A DNA stretch of 35,362 nt from Mucidula mucida. Its lineage: Eukaryota > Basidiomycota > Agaricomycetes > Agaricales > Physalacriaceae. The DNA is taken from assembly GCA_015501055.1 (NCBI GenBank), contig JADNYV010000352.1:1-35362 (forward strand), written 5' to 3'. The notes below the pieces were generated by a model. That model searched no databases, was not told the DNA's origin, and worked only from the letters and a program-made list of their open reading frames with translations. Shown here one piece after another: positions 1 to 11,097 of the stretch (within the stretch, counting starts at the first letter, position 1; each line of letters starts with the position of its first letter). The position numbers and the translations under genes were made by a program.

Positions 1-654
1 GGACGAGGTTGCAGAGCTCATAAAGGAGGGATACAGCGACGTCGTTGGGGTCGACCTCGAGGTTCTGGAAAGTCTGGGTCACGAATGTGGACACGACGGC
101 GGAGAACAATCCGGCCTGAGTATTGGCTCAGTCGCAGTGGTGATATCACGACGTCCAGAAAACTCACAAAAACGAGCAGTACATCAAGGGCATCCGTCCA
201 GTCGGCGACCTTGTCAGCGTCTACTTTGGCGCTCTCTTCCAAGAACGCCTTCCATAATCGAGCGTAGGGACCCATTTCCTGGTACGGAGGATCCTCTGGG
301 TACTTGTGTTCGTAGTTAATGGGTTGTTGACTATGTTGAATCAGTCTCAATTCCAGTTAGCAAAGGGTAAATGCCGACCTTGGTGCAATCGGTAGTATTG
401 GCGTGTTTATGAACCCCGAAGAACGGGTGTCTCTTCTTTCCGACATGGCGAGGACAAGGAGCGTCGACTCGGTTTCTTCGTCGATGCTGTGCTCGTGGTC
501 ACAGTACTGTGTATCCGAGAGGGCGTATAAGCGTGAAAGCCTTCGGCAGTTACGGTAGGAGGCGCTTGTGGATGGGGGCCATGCGCCTGGGGGATGTACA
601 GCTATGTCGGGTGGACGATGCCTTGTTCAGGTGGCGCATGGGTGTAGAAGACAT
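1..654 (-). pseudogene. DUF6535-family gene, copy A, 5' part, frameshifted and cut by the window edge
   Basis: The family is an agaricomycete membrane protein of unknown function. Read on the minus strand, the likely ATG is at 654, with a first intron at about 378-331 and a second at 177-116 (GTGAGT..CAG). Exon 2 carries the family block YEHKYPEDPPYQEMGPYARLWK, and exon 3 starts AGLFSAVVSTFVTQ and runs off the window. Compared with copy C, exon 1 lacks single bases at two places and about four bases at a third, and exon 2 lacks one base near 317. The initial frame therefore reaches an early stop and the exon phases do not match. The DNA is otherwise very close to copies B and C, introns included. 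I see a decayed or at least non-functional 5' end; the 3' half is outside the window. The family name comes from memory of the conserved N-terminal block, not from a search. Confidence 0.75.
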
Positions 655-720
655 GATCCAGATTAAAGAACCGAGTGAAGCAGCACGGTATTAAAAGGAG
701 TATTCGGTCCCTGTGATCAT

Positions 721-1058
721 CATGATGATTACGGCTGTGGGTACGGCCGTGGGAAGAAAATACTGCCTCCTCTTGCCATCACAATACGACTTGGCTGGGA
801 CTTCATGCAGGACGGTGGATCCGTCCTGCATTGCTTTGAACCATAGGTAATGCTATTCTTTTGGATGGCTGGCTAAACAACGAGTCCCGAAAAGTATTTC
901 CTTGTGCCACATACGGTAAACTGGACCGAAAGCACTGAACAGCCGGCAGAAGGGTCGAGAGGCTCATTTCGGTATGTTTGTTCTCTATATGTACCGCCTT
1001 TAAGTGTTTGCTTATTCAGTAACAGGAAGAAGGCGTACCCACAGCCGTAATCATCATG
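721..1058. repeat. 338-bp segment bounded by 25-bp inverted repeats, upstream of DUF6535 copy A
   Basis: Positions 721-745 and the reverse complement of 1034-1058 are identical over 25 bp (core GATTACGGCTGTGGGTACG). The interior (about 750-1030) is homologous to the sequence between DUF6535 copies B and C: 17911-18055 joins 21766-21905 once the transposon there is removed. In the B/C locus only the C-side arm is present, at about 21905-21930. The segment is probably an ancestral bidirectional upstream region that was rearranged beside copy A. It contains the empty target site of the transposon at 18056-21765. No coding frame was recognised inside it. Confidence 0.6.
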
Positions 1059-2768
1059 GATGTCCGGAGTACAAGGCCCTTGAAAACGTTCCAGACCGAC
1101 AAGTCACCAGGAAAGTAAGTAAGAAACTGATTGTCCTCGTTTGGCATCACCTTGGCCGATAATGCCGACCCCGCGTTTTTCCTTCTTCTGTCTTTTCCTC
1201 GCGCCGGTATCTTGAGAGCGCGCTTGTACGCTGGCGAACTCGTAGATCACAGAGACTCTCGCGCGTGGGAGGAAAATCGCTCTCTAGACGCGCCGAGCCG
1301 AGCGGTATTCCAAGGCTTGTACGTTCCGGCTCGTGTCATCAGGTATCCCAAAGCTTCAATCGTGCATCTATGCCATGACGTCTAGACGTGGTTCGGACCA
1401 ACGCGGTGCTCCGAAAGCTTGTTGTACGTTCCGTTTTGTTACTACATGTTTCTTATCCACAAGGATTATTTGAACGACCACACGTCTAGCCACTTGTATA
1501 TTCCTTTTCGGGTGGCCTCACATAAGCTGATAATCAGATGGGTAATTATGTGTGCTGGTGATCATCTCCGTTGAATATTCGGCTACGTATATTGCCTGGT
1601 ACGTGTTTTTCAATCTGGCCAGATTTCACCGTATCCGTTTTCCGGAGAGGCGTGCTTCTTCTCTCTATGCGCACTGATACTCGAGTTCCAGCACGGTTTG
1701 CAAAATCTGTATCATCCGACGTGTTTAAATGAAAAAGTTCTAGGAGTCCACTACGTAGGTCGTGGTGCGTATGGAATAAAACGCTCCAGTCAGCACTTTC
1801 CTCCAGATGTTCTTGGACTTTCCGTTTCCTCAAGGCTAAAATCCCACTGCCCTATCCTACGTGCGATTACGCCAACGATGTATCATCGTGCAGCTGTTTC
1901 CTTCAGACGCGGGGCGGGTATATATGGGTGGCTCAGTCGCTGGTGATCGTCTGATTCGGCTGCGTGAAATGCTTGGTACGTGTTTTCTCGAAATACTTCT
2001 GGCAAAAGCTTTAACGGCTTCATGTCTCACCAGATTTCGCCGTATCCGTTTTCCGGAGAGGCGTGCTTTTTCTCTCGATGCGCACTGATACTCGAGTTCC
2101 TACCCGGGCCAGTACGGTACGCAAATTTGTATCGTCCGAGCCCAAAAAGACTGATCAAGTTCCAATAGTCTAACGGTTTCCTGAACTCCGACAGTGGCTC
2201 CAGAATCACCGCTGCGTTCGCTGCTCATACGTGCGGGCGCGAAGCTAGTCTTCTTCAATTCTTTGAGGATATAGATATCGATTGTAAACGGCGTGAAAGT
2301 CGTGGTACGCGTCTTCTCAGAAAATACGAACAGTACAAGCGCTAATACTCTCTTGCTGGGTAGCTCTTGCCGGGGCATCTTTGAGCTGGCGTTTTCCTAA
2401 AGGAGCAGACTCTACCTGTGCTGTGACTAACGACGGCTGTACCCTGGCGTTGTTAAATCTCTGCCCTCACGGAACTGAAGGCAGGGGCATCTCTGATCTT
2501 TCAAATATCTGCGCCACTCTTATTGTCGTGGCTTTTCTTGGTGAATATTGAATTGGCCATCATTCGTCCACAACTCTCGGCATCATGAAACAGCTCTCGG
2601 CCTCATTGTACTGTGGCCAGTTCAAAGCGGACGCTGATGGTGGGACTTGCACGTGACCAAGCACATCTCGGGAGCTTTTGGCAATGGTCCATGTATTATT
2701 TGTACCTCCACCATCCCTCCCACTCTCACTCTTGAATCTATTGCTCGCCACCGTTACCACACGCCAAA
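1059..2768. other. Intergenic stretch without a recognised gene, holding a dispersed direct repeat
   Basis: Short open frames occur on both strands, but none has a plausible start, splice pattern or recognisable motif, and those on opposite strands overlap each other. The only clear structure is the direct repeat listed separately at 1555-2140. The last 100 bp is the upstream region of the Pro/Gln-rich gene. Confidence 0.5.
1555..2140 (+). repeat. Pair of direct repeats (about 1555-1720 and 1940-2140)
   Basis: The best-conserved core is 69 bp: 1621-1689 matches 2032-2100 with about three differences (for example both contain TTTTCCGGAGAGGCGTGCTT). Similarity continues outward on both sides at lower identity, starting at CTGGTGATC and ending near GTATCATCCGA / GTATCGTCCGA. 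The copies lie 411 bp apart in the same orientation. I see no terminal inverted repeats or coding sequence, so the origin (old local duplication or a mobile-element piece) is open. Confidence 0.75.
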
Positions 2769-4916
2769 ATGCCTCCGCCGACACAATCCTTTCACAACAA
2801 TTCGCTGGCGAACGCCCTGCAGCCAGTAAGCGCGTCTCTTTGTTTGATTTTAGCGTGTGTTGCTCACCATATCGTCAGACTTCGTCTGCGCTCCCACCGA
2901 CTAATCCCCACGCGAACTACAGGCATTACCCCGGTGCTGGACACTATCCTGTAGAGCGCGCATACTCGATGCCCCAGGCCGGAGGCGGCGGACCACCTAC
3001 ACCTGCTCCTCTGCAGCAACAATACTACACAGCGCAGATGCCGCTTCTTCCACAGAACCATCCATTCACCTTTACCCAATCTACGTTTCAAGATAATCAA
3101 AGACGCGATATTCAACAATTAACTCGACGACCTGGAAACGTTCAGCGCCCGACCAATGCACACTACCAATCTACTTTCCCCAGTCCATCCCGCTTTAACT
3201 TTTATTGCCCGCAGATGCCACCTCCCCCACAGAATATCGCTACCCAATACAACCAGAACATTCAACAACCTGAGCGCCCGCCCAACACACAGTACCAACC
3301 TAATCTCCCCAATCCCTTTCAGCAGGACGCGGAACGCCCGCAGATGCCACCCCCTTTTCAGAATATTGGTACTCAATACAACTATTTGGGTCAACAATCA
3401 CTACCTGGAAACGACCAGCGCGCGCCCCACGCACAATACCAACATCTTTTCCCGGCCAATGCCAATCCCCCGCACCATAAAGCGTATCGCCCTCATGCAC
3501 AAAGGGATAACGGTCAATCATTCGCTCATTTCCAATCTTCGCAAGCGCAGCTACCAAGGACACAAAGTCTGCCAGACTACGCGAATCCAAATTCAACGCG
3601 TCAGGCGCGGGCCCCCCTGGTTCTCACCCCACCCCAATACGTCGAGCACAACTTATCAGCCACCTCCTCGCATTGATGAAAGGTCCATGAGTGTTTCTCT
3701 ACCCAGCCGTCCTGCGACTAGCTCGTCGCCTTCGGCCAATTATGCTGCTCATCAGGATGTAGCCGCCAGACCTATTGCTGGTAACTCTTCTCAGTCGACA
3801 CGCCCGACAAGCCTCCAAGGGTACCAGTTCACACCTCCAGCCCCTCCCTCGTCGACATCCAATTATGCAGCTCAACAGGCTGTTTTCGCTCGTAACCCAG
3901 CTCAGTCGCCAAGCCTCCAAGGATATCAATCCACTCCTCCGACGCGTCCTCTCACATCAAACGCTCCCGTTCATCCGCCTCGTCAATTCGGGGCACCGAG
4001 CGCTCCAGTTCCAGTTCAACGTGCCGTCGCTCCTGTGGGACCGTCTCCGCTTCAGAGATCGATGACGACCCCAGGCCCTTTGAGCGCTAATCCGTACGCG
4101 CCGCTGCTACCGATGGGCCAGAAGCAGACCCAGATCGCTGAGCCAGTAAATGCATCGAGACCAGTTCCCCAATTGCGTAGGAGCACGACGGAGCCTACTG
4201 TGGGTAAGAGGAAATATGATGGTGACGAGGAGGAGAGGCAGGCGAAGCAGGCAAAGGTTGATCAAACAGTCAGTAATTCCACGCGCTATCCCCCGTCTCG
4301 CTGCTTTTCTGACGGCGTTCAGAAGAACCATCTCCAAACTGTTGAAGAAGTCGGGGAGGCACAGGAGACAGGCTTAGTAAGTCACTTTCTATACACATCG
4401 AATCTGTTATTGACCATCTTTCTTTCTTAGCTCTACGAAAACAAAAAATCCGCTGCCCTCCCCGAGCCCAAACTCGTCCATGGCGATGTCGTGCCTGGCT
4501 CACCCGTGCATTCTACACAGAGCACTGCGAACGATTCGAGAGCCGAGCGCCGGCTGAATATCCTGAAGGCGCTGAGCGCGGAACAAGTTAAGAGGATGAT
4601 TGAAATGATACACGATAAGAAGAAGAACGGCTTTTGGCCCCCCAATGGTTCTACTAACTATCCCTCCCCGGCACTGATATGTGATAAGGTCATTGGAGAT
4701 AACAGGGCGCGCTCGGTCGATGACGAAGTCTTGACTCTCCCGGGTCCTGTGCGTGATAAGAGTGATGGGGAGAAGGAGGATGACGGGGATCGCTCAGGGG
4801 ATGACGATGGTCTCTCAGAGAATGACAAGGAACCCGAGCATAACAAGGAGGAGAAGGAGCGGGAATTGGAACTACTGTTCGACGAGTTCGTTAATCCAGA
4901 TGCTTTCGATCAGTGA
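2769..4916 (+). CDS. Pro/Gln-rich low-complexity protein with basic nuclear-type motif and acidic tail
   Basis: I do not recognise a named family. The best model has four exons: 2769-2825, 2879-3619, 3660-4376 and 4431-4916, about 666 residues. Introns 1 (GTAAGC..CAG) and 3 (GTAAGT..TAG) are canonical and phase-consistent. The middle one (3620-3659, GTTCTC..CAG) is only 40 nt with a weak donor and could instead be a frameshift. Residues 20-440 are rich in Pro, Gln, Asn and Ser, with degenerate repeats of the type RPQMPPPxQNIxTQYN. A basic cluster GKRKYDGDEEERQAKQAK near residue 450 resembles a nuclear localisation signal. The tail is strongly acidic (Asp/Glu-rich from about residue 590). Such composition fits a transcription or chromatin scaffold, but that is inference. 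A decayed relative lies at 11781-12310. Confidence 0.7.
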
Positions 4917-7054
4917 AGATACCCGTAGCTATATCTTTTGTTTCAGATTCGCGTTGGTTTTAGTTATTTATTTGTGTACTCTATGTAATGCAACTGCTGT
5001 GATCTACATTTTTCAGAGTGAGTTCTAACTTGTCTAGGAGTCACCAGTCATTACGCGGTAGGTGAGTCCCTTCGGCTCTTCCGTGGATGAATCAAGCTTC
5101 TACTGGTATTGACCATTGACGATAGACATTGTGAATTCGACTGAATAGAAGAGTTCTATGAAGCGACGTGAATAGGTAATCAAACTCTTCCATTTGTCGG
5201 AAGGTAGCAGATTCTCAGCACAACAGGATACTAACAAGTACAGACGACATAATGAGATAACAGAATGATGCGATATATGATACAATGGAGGATGAATCAA
5301 CGAGAGAAGCTATGGTTCCAGGCTCTCTGACCCACGAAACTTGGTCCTTGACCGCTTCACACCATTCTCCCAAGTCCCACTCGCGAAGCCCGGTACGAAT
5401 ACTTCCCACGACAGGTCATCGTAAAAGGTGGAATGAGAAGCGTAGTTCGGATGTTAGTACCAGTTCGAACAACTCTGCTCCTCAAGTCCAGCGGGGCACA
5501 TGGTCAAAGCAGAACAAGACCGGAAAGCACTCTCTAGTAGTTTTGTCAGTAATCCAAAAAAAAAATTACGGACAAGCGGTCATGGGAACCTACCCCAAGG
5601 TCAATTAATTATCTGCGCCACAGTTCCTCGAAGCTTCATTAATCAGACGACATACAAAGTGAAAATTTGAAAGAATTCACTAGCATGCTTGAAATGATAA
5701 TAATTGACATTGAGAGCGGGCGTTGGCACTTGTTTCCCAATGGTCACAATTAATCCAGCTGGAGCCACACAACCTGCTGACCATGAAGTTGGTAGCGGTT
5801 GAGATGTGGAGCACAACCTTCTAAGGTAACACTATAATTTGCGAAATATGATAAATATCCATCCATTTCCAAAAATACATGATGTGTTGTAGGGTTCCAA
5901 TGGGGCAGAATGTTTGAAATATACCAGCAGACTGAAACCAACAACAATGCATTGTCTCAGTCTGACATTGTCAGATCAATTACATCATTTATCTGTTTAA
6001 CAGCGCCACGCTCGCCCTTGACTTTCTTCCTACTTGAGCCTTTGACTGCAGTGGTGTCAGACTCCCACTTCATGTGTCCTCCATAATGAGCAGGGCTGTA
6101 TGCGCCTTCGAGTTTGCAAATCTTGTCCTGCAGGATACTGTCAATGTAATTTTTGCCAGAAATATGAAGCAAAGACCTTGATTTGTTGCAGTTCCAGTAC
6201 GCGCTTGCAAGCCTATATAAGCTTCTATATAAGCTTGATAAGCTATCAGAGAATACCAGGAAATGTTGTACCGACTTTAAGTTTTCTAAGTTTCTCCTCC
6301 GTATTAGCGTGAGCTGACACAGACACTCAAGGTTTAGGTTGAGGAGCTATTCCATTTGCTTGAAGGACAGCTTCAGGTCAACATAATCACCATTAGGTAG
6401 GGATGCCCACCGTGACCGTGCCACAGTGGACACAGTATGGTTTGCAGCTACGGTCACTGTTCCGCCAGCGCTCTTGCATCGAAACGTGCGGTGCAGTCAC
6501 GGCACGGGTCATCACCCTCATGGTTTGCAGCTTCTGGTTCGCAACTGCCGTCCCACAGCTGCATTTGCATGTCGCTTGAGAGCTGTTGTGCACCAGATTC
6601 ACTCCAATTTAGGCTTTTCTTGTGGAATCCAGAGTATTGGGTCAGCATTGTGGCAGTTGCAGAACATTGCCTGATTTGGCTTGTTAGTGATTGGATGATG
6701 TGTCATTGCCTTTCTGATAAACCATGATGTTTATCAATGCTAACACACTGTTCTTAACTAATTTCAATGCAAACTGATTTGTGCTCTCTGTTCTGCATGA
6801 CCTAAGTTGCAATTAGTTTCCACCAAGTCATGCCGGGCACCCAGTATCTTGCTGGTCCTTAGCAAGACATGTCCCTGTACTACCCGCTCCTCCCTCTGAA
6901 ATTGTGGGCTCTTTGATGTATGTGGACCAGTCAGAAAATTACATTCTCCATTGTGCCTCATATCTCCTTACAAATTTTTTTTTGTAGTTCGAGTCTTATA
7001 AGCATTTTTCTCAATTGACAACCTCTCACTCAACAACGAAAGACAGCCCCAACC
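4917..7054. other. Gene-poor stretch with only weak coding remnants
   Basis: No gene model could be supported. A plus frame (5285-5608) and minus frames near 5215-5409 overlap and neither shows motifs. On the minus strand, 6393-6602 reads a Cys-rich stretch containing CKCSCG and YCVHCG, which may be a transposase or zinc-binding relic. A short tandem of TATATAAGCTT-like units sits at about 6210-6245. The last 50 bp leads into the composite transposase gene starting at 7055. Confidence 0.4.
5957..6172 (-). other. Possible 3' coding remnant ending in a SUMO-interaction-like motif
   Basis: The minus-strand frame reads about 70 codons ending in a Lys-rich stretch followed by DVIDLTMSD. VIDLT with adjacent acidic residues is the classic hydrophobic core of a SUMO-interacting motif. 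The frame lacks a convincing upstream exon and a clear start. It could be the C-terminal exon of a lost gene or mobile element, or chance. Confidence 0.25.
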
Positions 7055-8640
7055 ATGGCAAACTCTTCCACAAAGCCGCCGCTGCTCACCAAGGGAGAGG
7101 ATACAACAAAGCCTGAACAGAAGGGTGAGTATTGTGATTAGATTAAGTATAGTCACTCAGCCGAAATGACTGTACAGATGTAACTCGTCCTCGCCGGAGC
7201 GTCTTGACAGCAACCAGTCCAGCATCAATTTCTCGCTCCTTGTGGAAGTGGTTTCTGGTACTCTACGCCTTCTGTCTCTTGCCTTTGCTTCCGCTCGCTT
7301 CGTTAACATGTAACACTATTTGTGCAACAATTGTTTGTGTGCTAGATTTACAAGGAGATCGCCTCGTCTACTTGCCTGGAGCCCTATGTCTTATGTTTCT
7401 TTACTATGCCACTCTCATCCTTCTGCTTGGTATGTCAGATGTTTGATTGCTTGTAGATCCTTCCTTACAGTATACAGATCAGTTGCTTACTCCAACGTTT
7501 ATGCGTCTCAAGCGCATCCTCCCACATGGGCCATTTCAATATCATCACTCACATGTCTCTCACATGCAACTGGATCATTTGAAGCAACTCATCACAGACA
7601 AGGCTGAAACAGTCTTTATAATGGGCGCGTCTGGTGGCTCTATTCCTCTTCGTGCATCAGGATCCTGCTCGTTTCGCGTGATTGACTGATTCTCTGTAGT
7701 GGTGACATCTAAGACTCGTGTGTTGGAAATCATAGAGTTCCTGCAGGAGCACAAGTATCTGCCTAGCTCATTGAGCCCACTTCTACGCTATGGTGGTCTC
7801 TATGTTCCTGGACAACGCTTCGCCATGTACAACACGGAAACCATGGAGGCTCTTGGGGTTGGACCACTGTCTCATCTTCATTTCCGTGTTGGGCTGCCGG
7901 GCAGTGGTGCACTTATTTCCATGTCACCTCCCATTCTTTTGATGTTTCCTTTGCAGCTGACAACCAATGCACCCTCAATCCTGATGGCTCGCTGAAAGAT
8001 CCAAAGGATATTAAGTGGGGTTATAGTCCAAGTCACTCTAATGTTCCCCTTCCGGGTACATCCATGAGAGGTCCCGTTGGTGGGTACACTCATTCTACTC
8101 TATTTTAATACCTTACAGATAATTTTAGGTCATCAACTCAAAGGGTGTGGGCATTGCGAGAAGAAGACAAACAAGTTTTGCCAAGGACTTCTTACGGAAC
8201 AACTCGACGAGGATGGTAATCCCGTGCCAGAGAAGTTGAAGCAGCCCCGCCAAAAGTCAAAGCGCAAAACAAACAGAAAGGGAAAGGGTAAGGCACCTGC
8301 AACAGGCAACAACGGCAACGAGGAGGATGAACTTGACAACAATTACAATGACGGATCTGGGAGTGAAACCAGTGACTCCGACAGTGATGTTGAAATAACA
8401 AATGAAGAGATAAGTTTATCTCTGCTTCGCGGGTTTGCTCCTAAGCCTGATTTAATCATGATTTAGCTTGCAGATTCACTTCTGACAAAGATAGACCCAC
8501 TCACGTCAAAACCATTGACTCATCAAACACGGAAGAAGAAACGAAAGAACTCCGCACCAGGCGGTTTGTCCAAGAAGTGTCCTCGTGTTGAGGCTGCTGG
8601 ACCATCAAATACAAGTCCATTGGAGGAAAAGACGAAGGCT
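7055..8640 (+). pseudogene. N-terminal module of a composite hAT-type transposase gene (degraded)
   Basis: ATG 7055 opens a 70-nt exon closed by a good donor (intron 7125-7177), followed by exons starting at 7178 and 7346. Later coding blocks contain TPTFMRLKRILPHGPFQ (about 7495-7545), LPSSLSPLLRYGGLYVPG (about 7759-7812), a CGHCEKKTNKFCQG cysteine knuckle (about 8152-8195), a basic Lys-rich stretch and an acidic Ser/Asp run (about 8320-8400). The last exon ends EEKTKA at 8640, where a canonical 52-nt intron (8641-8692) joins it in phase to the BED-like finger of the transposase. So this reads as the N-terminal part of the same gene. Some junctions need very short introns or frame changes (around 7432-7458), so I treat it as decaying. 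The function of this module is unknown to me. Confidence 0.5.
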
Positions 8641-8692
8641 GTACGTATTCTTCTACTTGTTTGGGAGTCCTCCTCTCATTACTTTTGTTTAG

Positions 8693-10750
8693 GCACGGAA
8701 AACTAGCAACCCAATCTACTACTCTTTCAAGCAGGTTTCAACAGGTGCAGACGGAAATGCTGGAGAACCTGGGGACAAATATTTCAAGTGTTATCACGGG
8801 AAGCGAACAACTATCACCATCGTAAAGAGTAAGAACTCAAACATTATCAGTACATTGATCATCTTGAGACTCTATAAATGATTAACCATCTGAAAGCATA
8901 CTATGCATCGACTTTATATGGCCCTCAAGGCGGCGAAACGCAACCCAACTAAGGATGAGCGTAACTTTGCAAATGGTACCCTTGCCTTGGACAAGGAAGC
9001 AACATGTGCGATGTTCCAATGTCTGGATGCCGTGAATCAAAGTCTTTGGGATGCATTTGCACATTAAATGGCCAAGGGAGCTGTATGTGCTTACTGTTCA
9101 AGTGAAATCATGATTGACAGTGTTTTCAGGAACCATGAGATCAAGCCAAGTTTAAACGGTTACTCACAGAGTGGATTGTCGCTTGTGACCAGCCCTTTGA
9201 AGAGGTGGAATGTCCCGAGTTTCAGAAGCTCATGGTCTATGTTCATCACTTGGCAAAGCATCACCTTCACATCTCATCACACACTACTGTAGGTCGTCAC
9301 ATTGAGGATATGGGAAAGGTCGTCAAAGACAATCTCCGTTGAATATTTGCTGTAGGTGTATCACACTGTTCCTTAAGGCTTTGCTGATCACAAAGACAAA
9401 CTGTAGGAGCTCAAATCAAAGGTGTCACTGTCATTAGACGCGTGGACCTCACCTAATGATTTGGCATTCATGGCGATTGTTGCACATTACATTACAAATG
9501 ATGGAAAACTCGGTATGAGCATTAATATCTATCAAAGACCTCAATCTCATGGCCCATCAGAGGAAGTGCTCATTGACTTCCGTGAGCTTATTGGCGAGCA
9601 CTCTGGTGTTAACATGGCAGATGCTGTTTGGGAAACAATCACAAATTTTGGACTGAAGGGTTGGGTAAGTTATTGACTATCATTTCTACCAACACTTGCT
9701 GATTAACATGTGATACAGATTATGGTGATTGTGATGGATAATGCCTCAAATAACGATACATTAATGGAGTCACTTGAAGAGCTCATGAGTGCAGAAGACT
9801 TCACCTTTTCTGCAACTAATGCGCACATTTGCTGCATGCCGCATACGGTACACCTTGCCGCCATCAAGGTATATCATTTTATGATATGTATTAATGCTGT
9901 TCTCATACATCTATTCAACAGCTCCTCGAATTCATTGGTGCTATTACAAAGAGCCAGAAGAAGAAAGCCGAGAGTAAGGCCAGTGCATATCAGGAGACCA
10001 CAAGTCTGCCTGCTGATCATATATATGATAAGGAGGCTGTTCTCAGAGAGGATGAAGTCATTGACGACGTCAACAACGAGACAGAATTGGACGATCCAGG
10101 CCAGTTGTTGGTTCTTTTCTGTGTTTGTAAGCTTTGTCCTTCATGTCTCACAGCACATTTTGTAACTGATCCTTTCCAGCTGCGGAAGATCATACTTGCT
10201 GTTCGTTCAAGTCCTCAGTGTTGGAAGTGATGGCTTCAGCAAGCGTCTAATTGGCTTTGCTTGAAGAGCTCTGAAGGTGCCACTGCCGCAGCAAATGCCT
10301 TGATGTTGATTCTTGATGTTTGTACCTGTTGGTCCTCTACACATCAAATGCTTTGTATGTTTTATGTTCTCTGCCTGTTGTTTGTTCATTAATGTGATCT
10401 CAGAGCGTGTGCTCAACTACCACAGTGCCATTGACCTCTTTGTAATGATAAACCACAATCTTTGAAACTATGAGCTTGAGGATAAGGACTGGGATGCCAT
10501 TCAGCTCGTTACAAGTTGGTTGAAGTTGTTCCGACATGCAACTACTGATATGTTGTTGACTAAGCGTGATATGCTGTCTGCTGTGCACACAATATTCCGG
10601 GGTCTCCAGCAACACCTCAAAGATGCGCTGAAGGCCCTTCTTGATGATGCTGCCCCTAAAATCAAGTGTGGTCTTACTGATGCTCACTGCAAGCTCAGTG
10701 ACTACTACACACATTTTGATGCCTCACCATATTATTTATGGTCAGCTCGT
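8693..10750 (+). pseudogene. hAT-superfamily transposase, degenerate and 3'-truncated
   Basis: DNA transposase of the hAT type with an RNase H fold. In order I read a BED-like finger (GDKYFKCYHGK, about 8773-8805), a helical linker (EWIVACDQPFEEVE), the first catalytic Asp in SLDAWTSPND (about 9430), the second in VMDNASNND (about 9734-9760), then CMPHTVHLAAIK and a distal block LSDYYTHFDASPYY ending near 10750. Introns at about 9665-9718 and 9869-9921 are intact. Lesions: a frame change near 8895; a stop after VKDNLR near 9342; an in-frame TGA at 10228-10230 (after PQCWK); another at 10463-10465. The C-terminal dimerisation region with the last catalytic Glu is missing, and chromovirus sequence starts instead. 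Inactive relic. Confidence 0.85.
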
Positions 10751-10773
10751 AAGTCATTATCTCTATCCATTCT

Positions 10774-11097
10774 GTGTTCAATGAGGCCCTGTTGACGCCC
10801 TACCACAAGCCTCAGTTTCTGATGGAACCCAGAGACACGTGTCCACCACCTGTGCTGGAAGGCACCGAGCCGGAATGGAAGGTTGAGAAAGTGGTCAATT
10901 CCCGGAAGTACCGCGGGGGTTTTCAGTACAAGGTTTACTGGAAGGGTTATGGCACACACAAGCAAACATGGGAACCGACATGCAATCTCAAAAATGCCAA
11001 CAAAGCTATCAGTGATTTTCACCAACAATATCTGAACAAACTGAAGTCACTGGCACTTCCTCGCATTGAAGTTCCCATATCGCAATTTCTGTTATGA
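10774..11097 (+). pseudogene. Chromodomain end of a Ty3/gypsy (chromovirus) polyprotein
   Basis: The frame reads NEALLTPYHKPQF, the usual end of a gypsy integrase, followed by a chromodomain. Its core is EWKVEKVVNSRKYRGG, then QYKVYWKGYG and TWEP with the aromatic cage residues, and a terminal helix ending at a TGA-less TAA/TGA region near 11097. Chromodomains at integrase C-termini direct insertion to marked chromatin (known for chromoviruses). Only this last part is present: gag, protease, reverse transcriptase and RNase H are absent. The fragment abuts the broken 3' end of the hAT gene directly, so it marks an insertion followed by deletion, or a recombination breakpoint at 10750-10774. 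Confidence 0.85.

Noticed and set aside
1131..1385. 84-codon plus-strand frame
   Set aside because: No motif, no neighbours in phase, and it lies in a stretch with many random short frames.
3156..3659. Open frame reading through the Pro/Gln-rich region in another frame
   Set aside because: Only its part after 3660 belongs to the gene; before that it is a frame shadow of exon 2.
6393..6602. Cys-rich minus-strand frame as a KDZ-associated cysteine cluster gene
   Set aside because: Only a few Cys pairs are present, with no flanking exons or transposase sequence; the call would be a guess.
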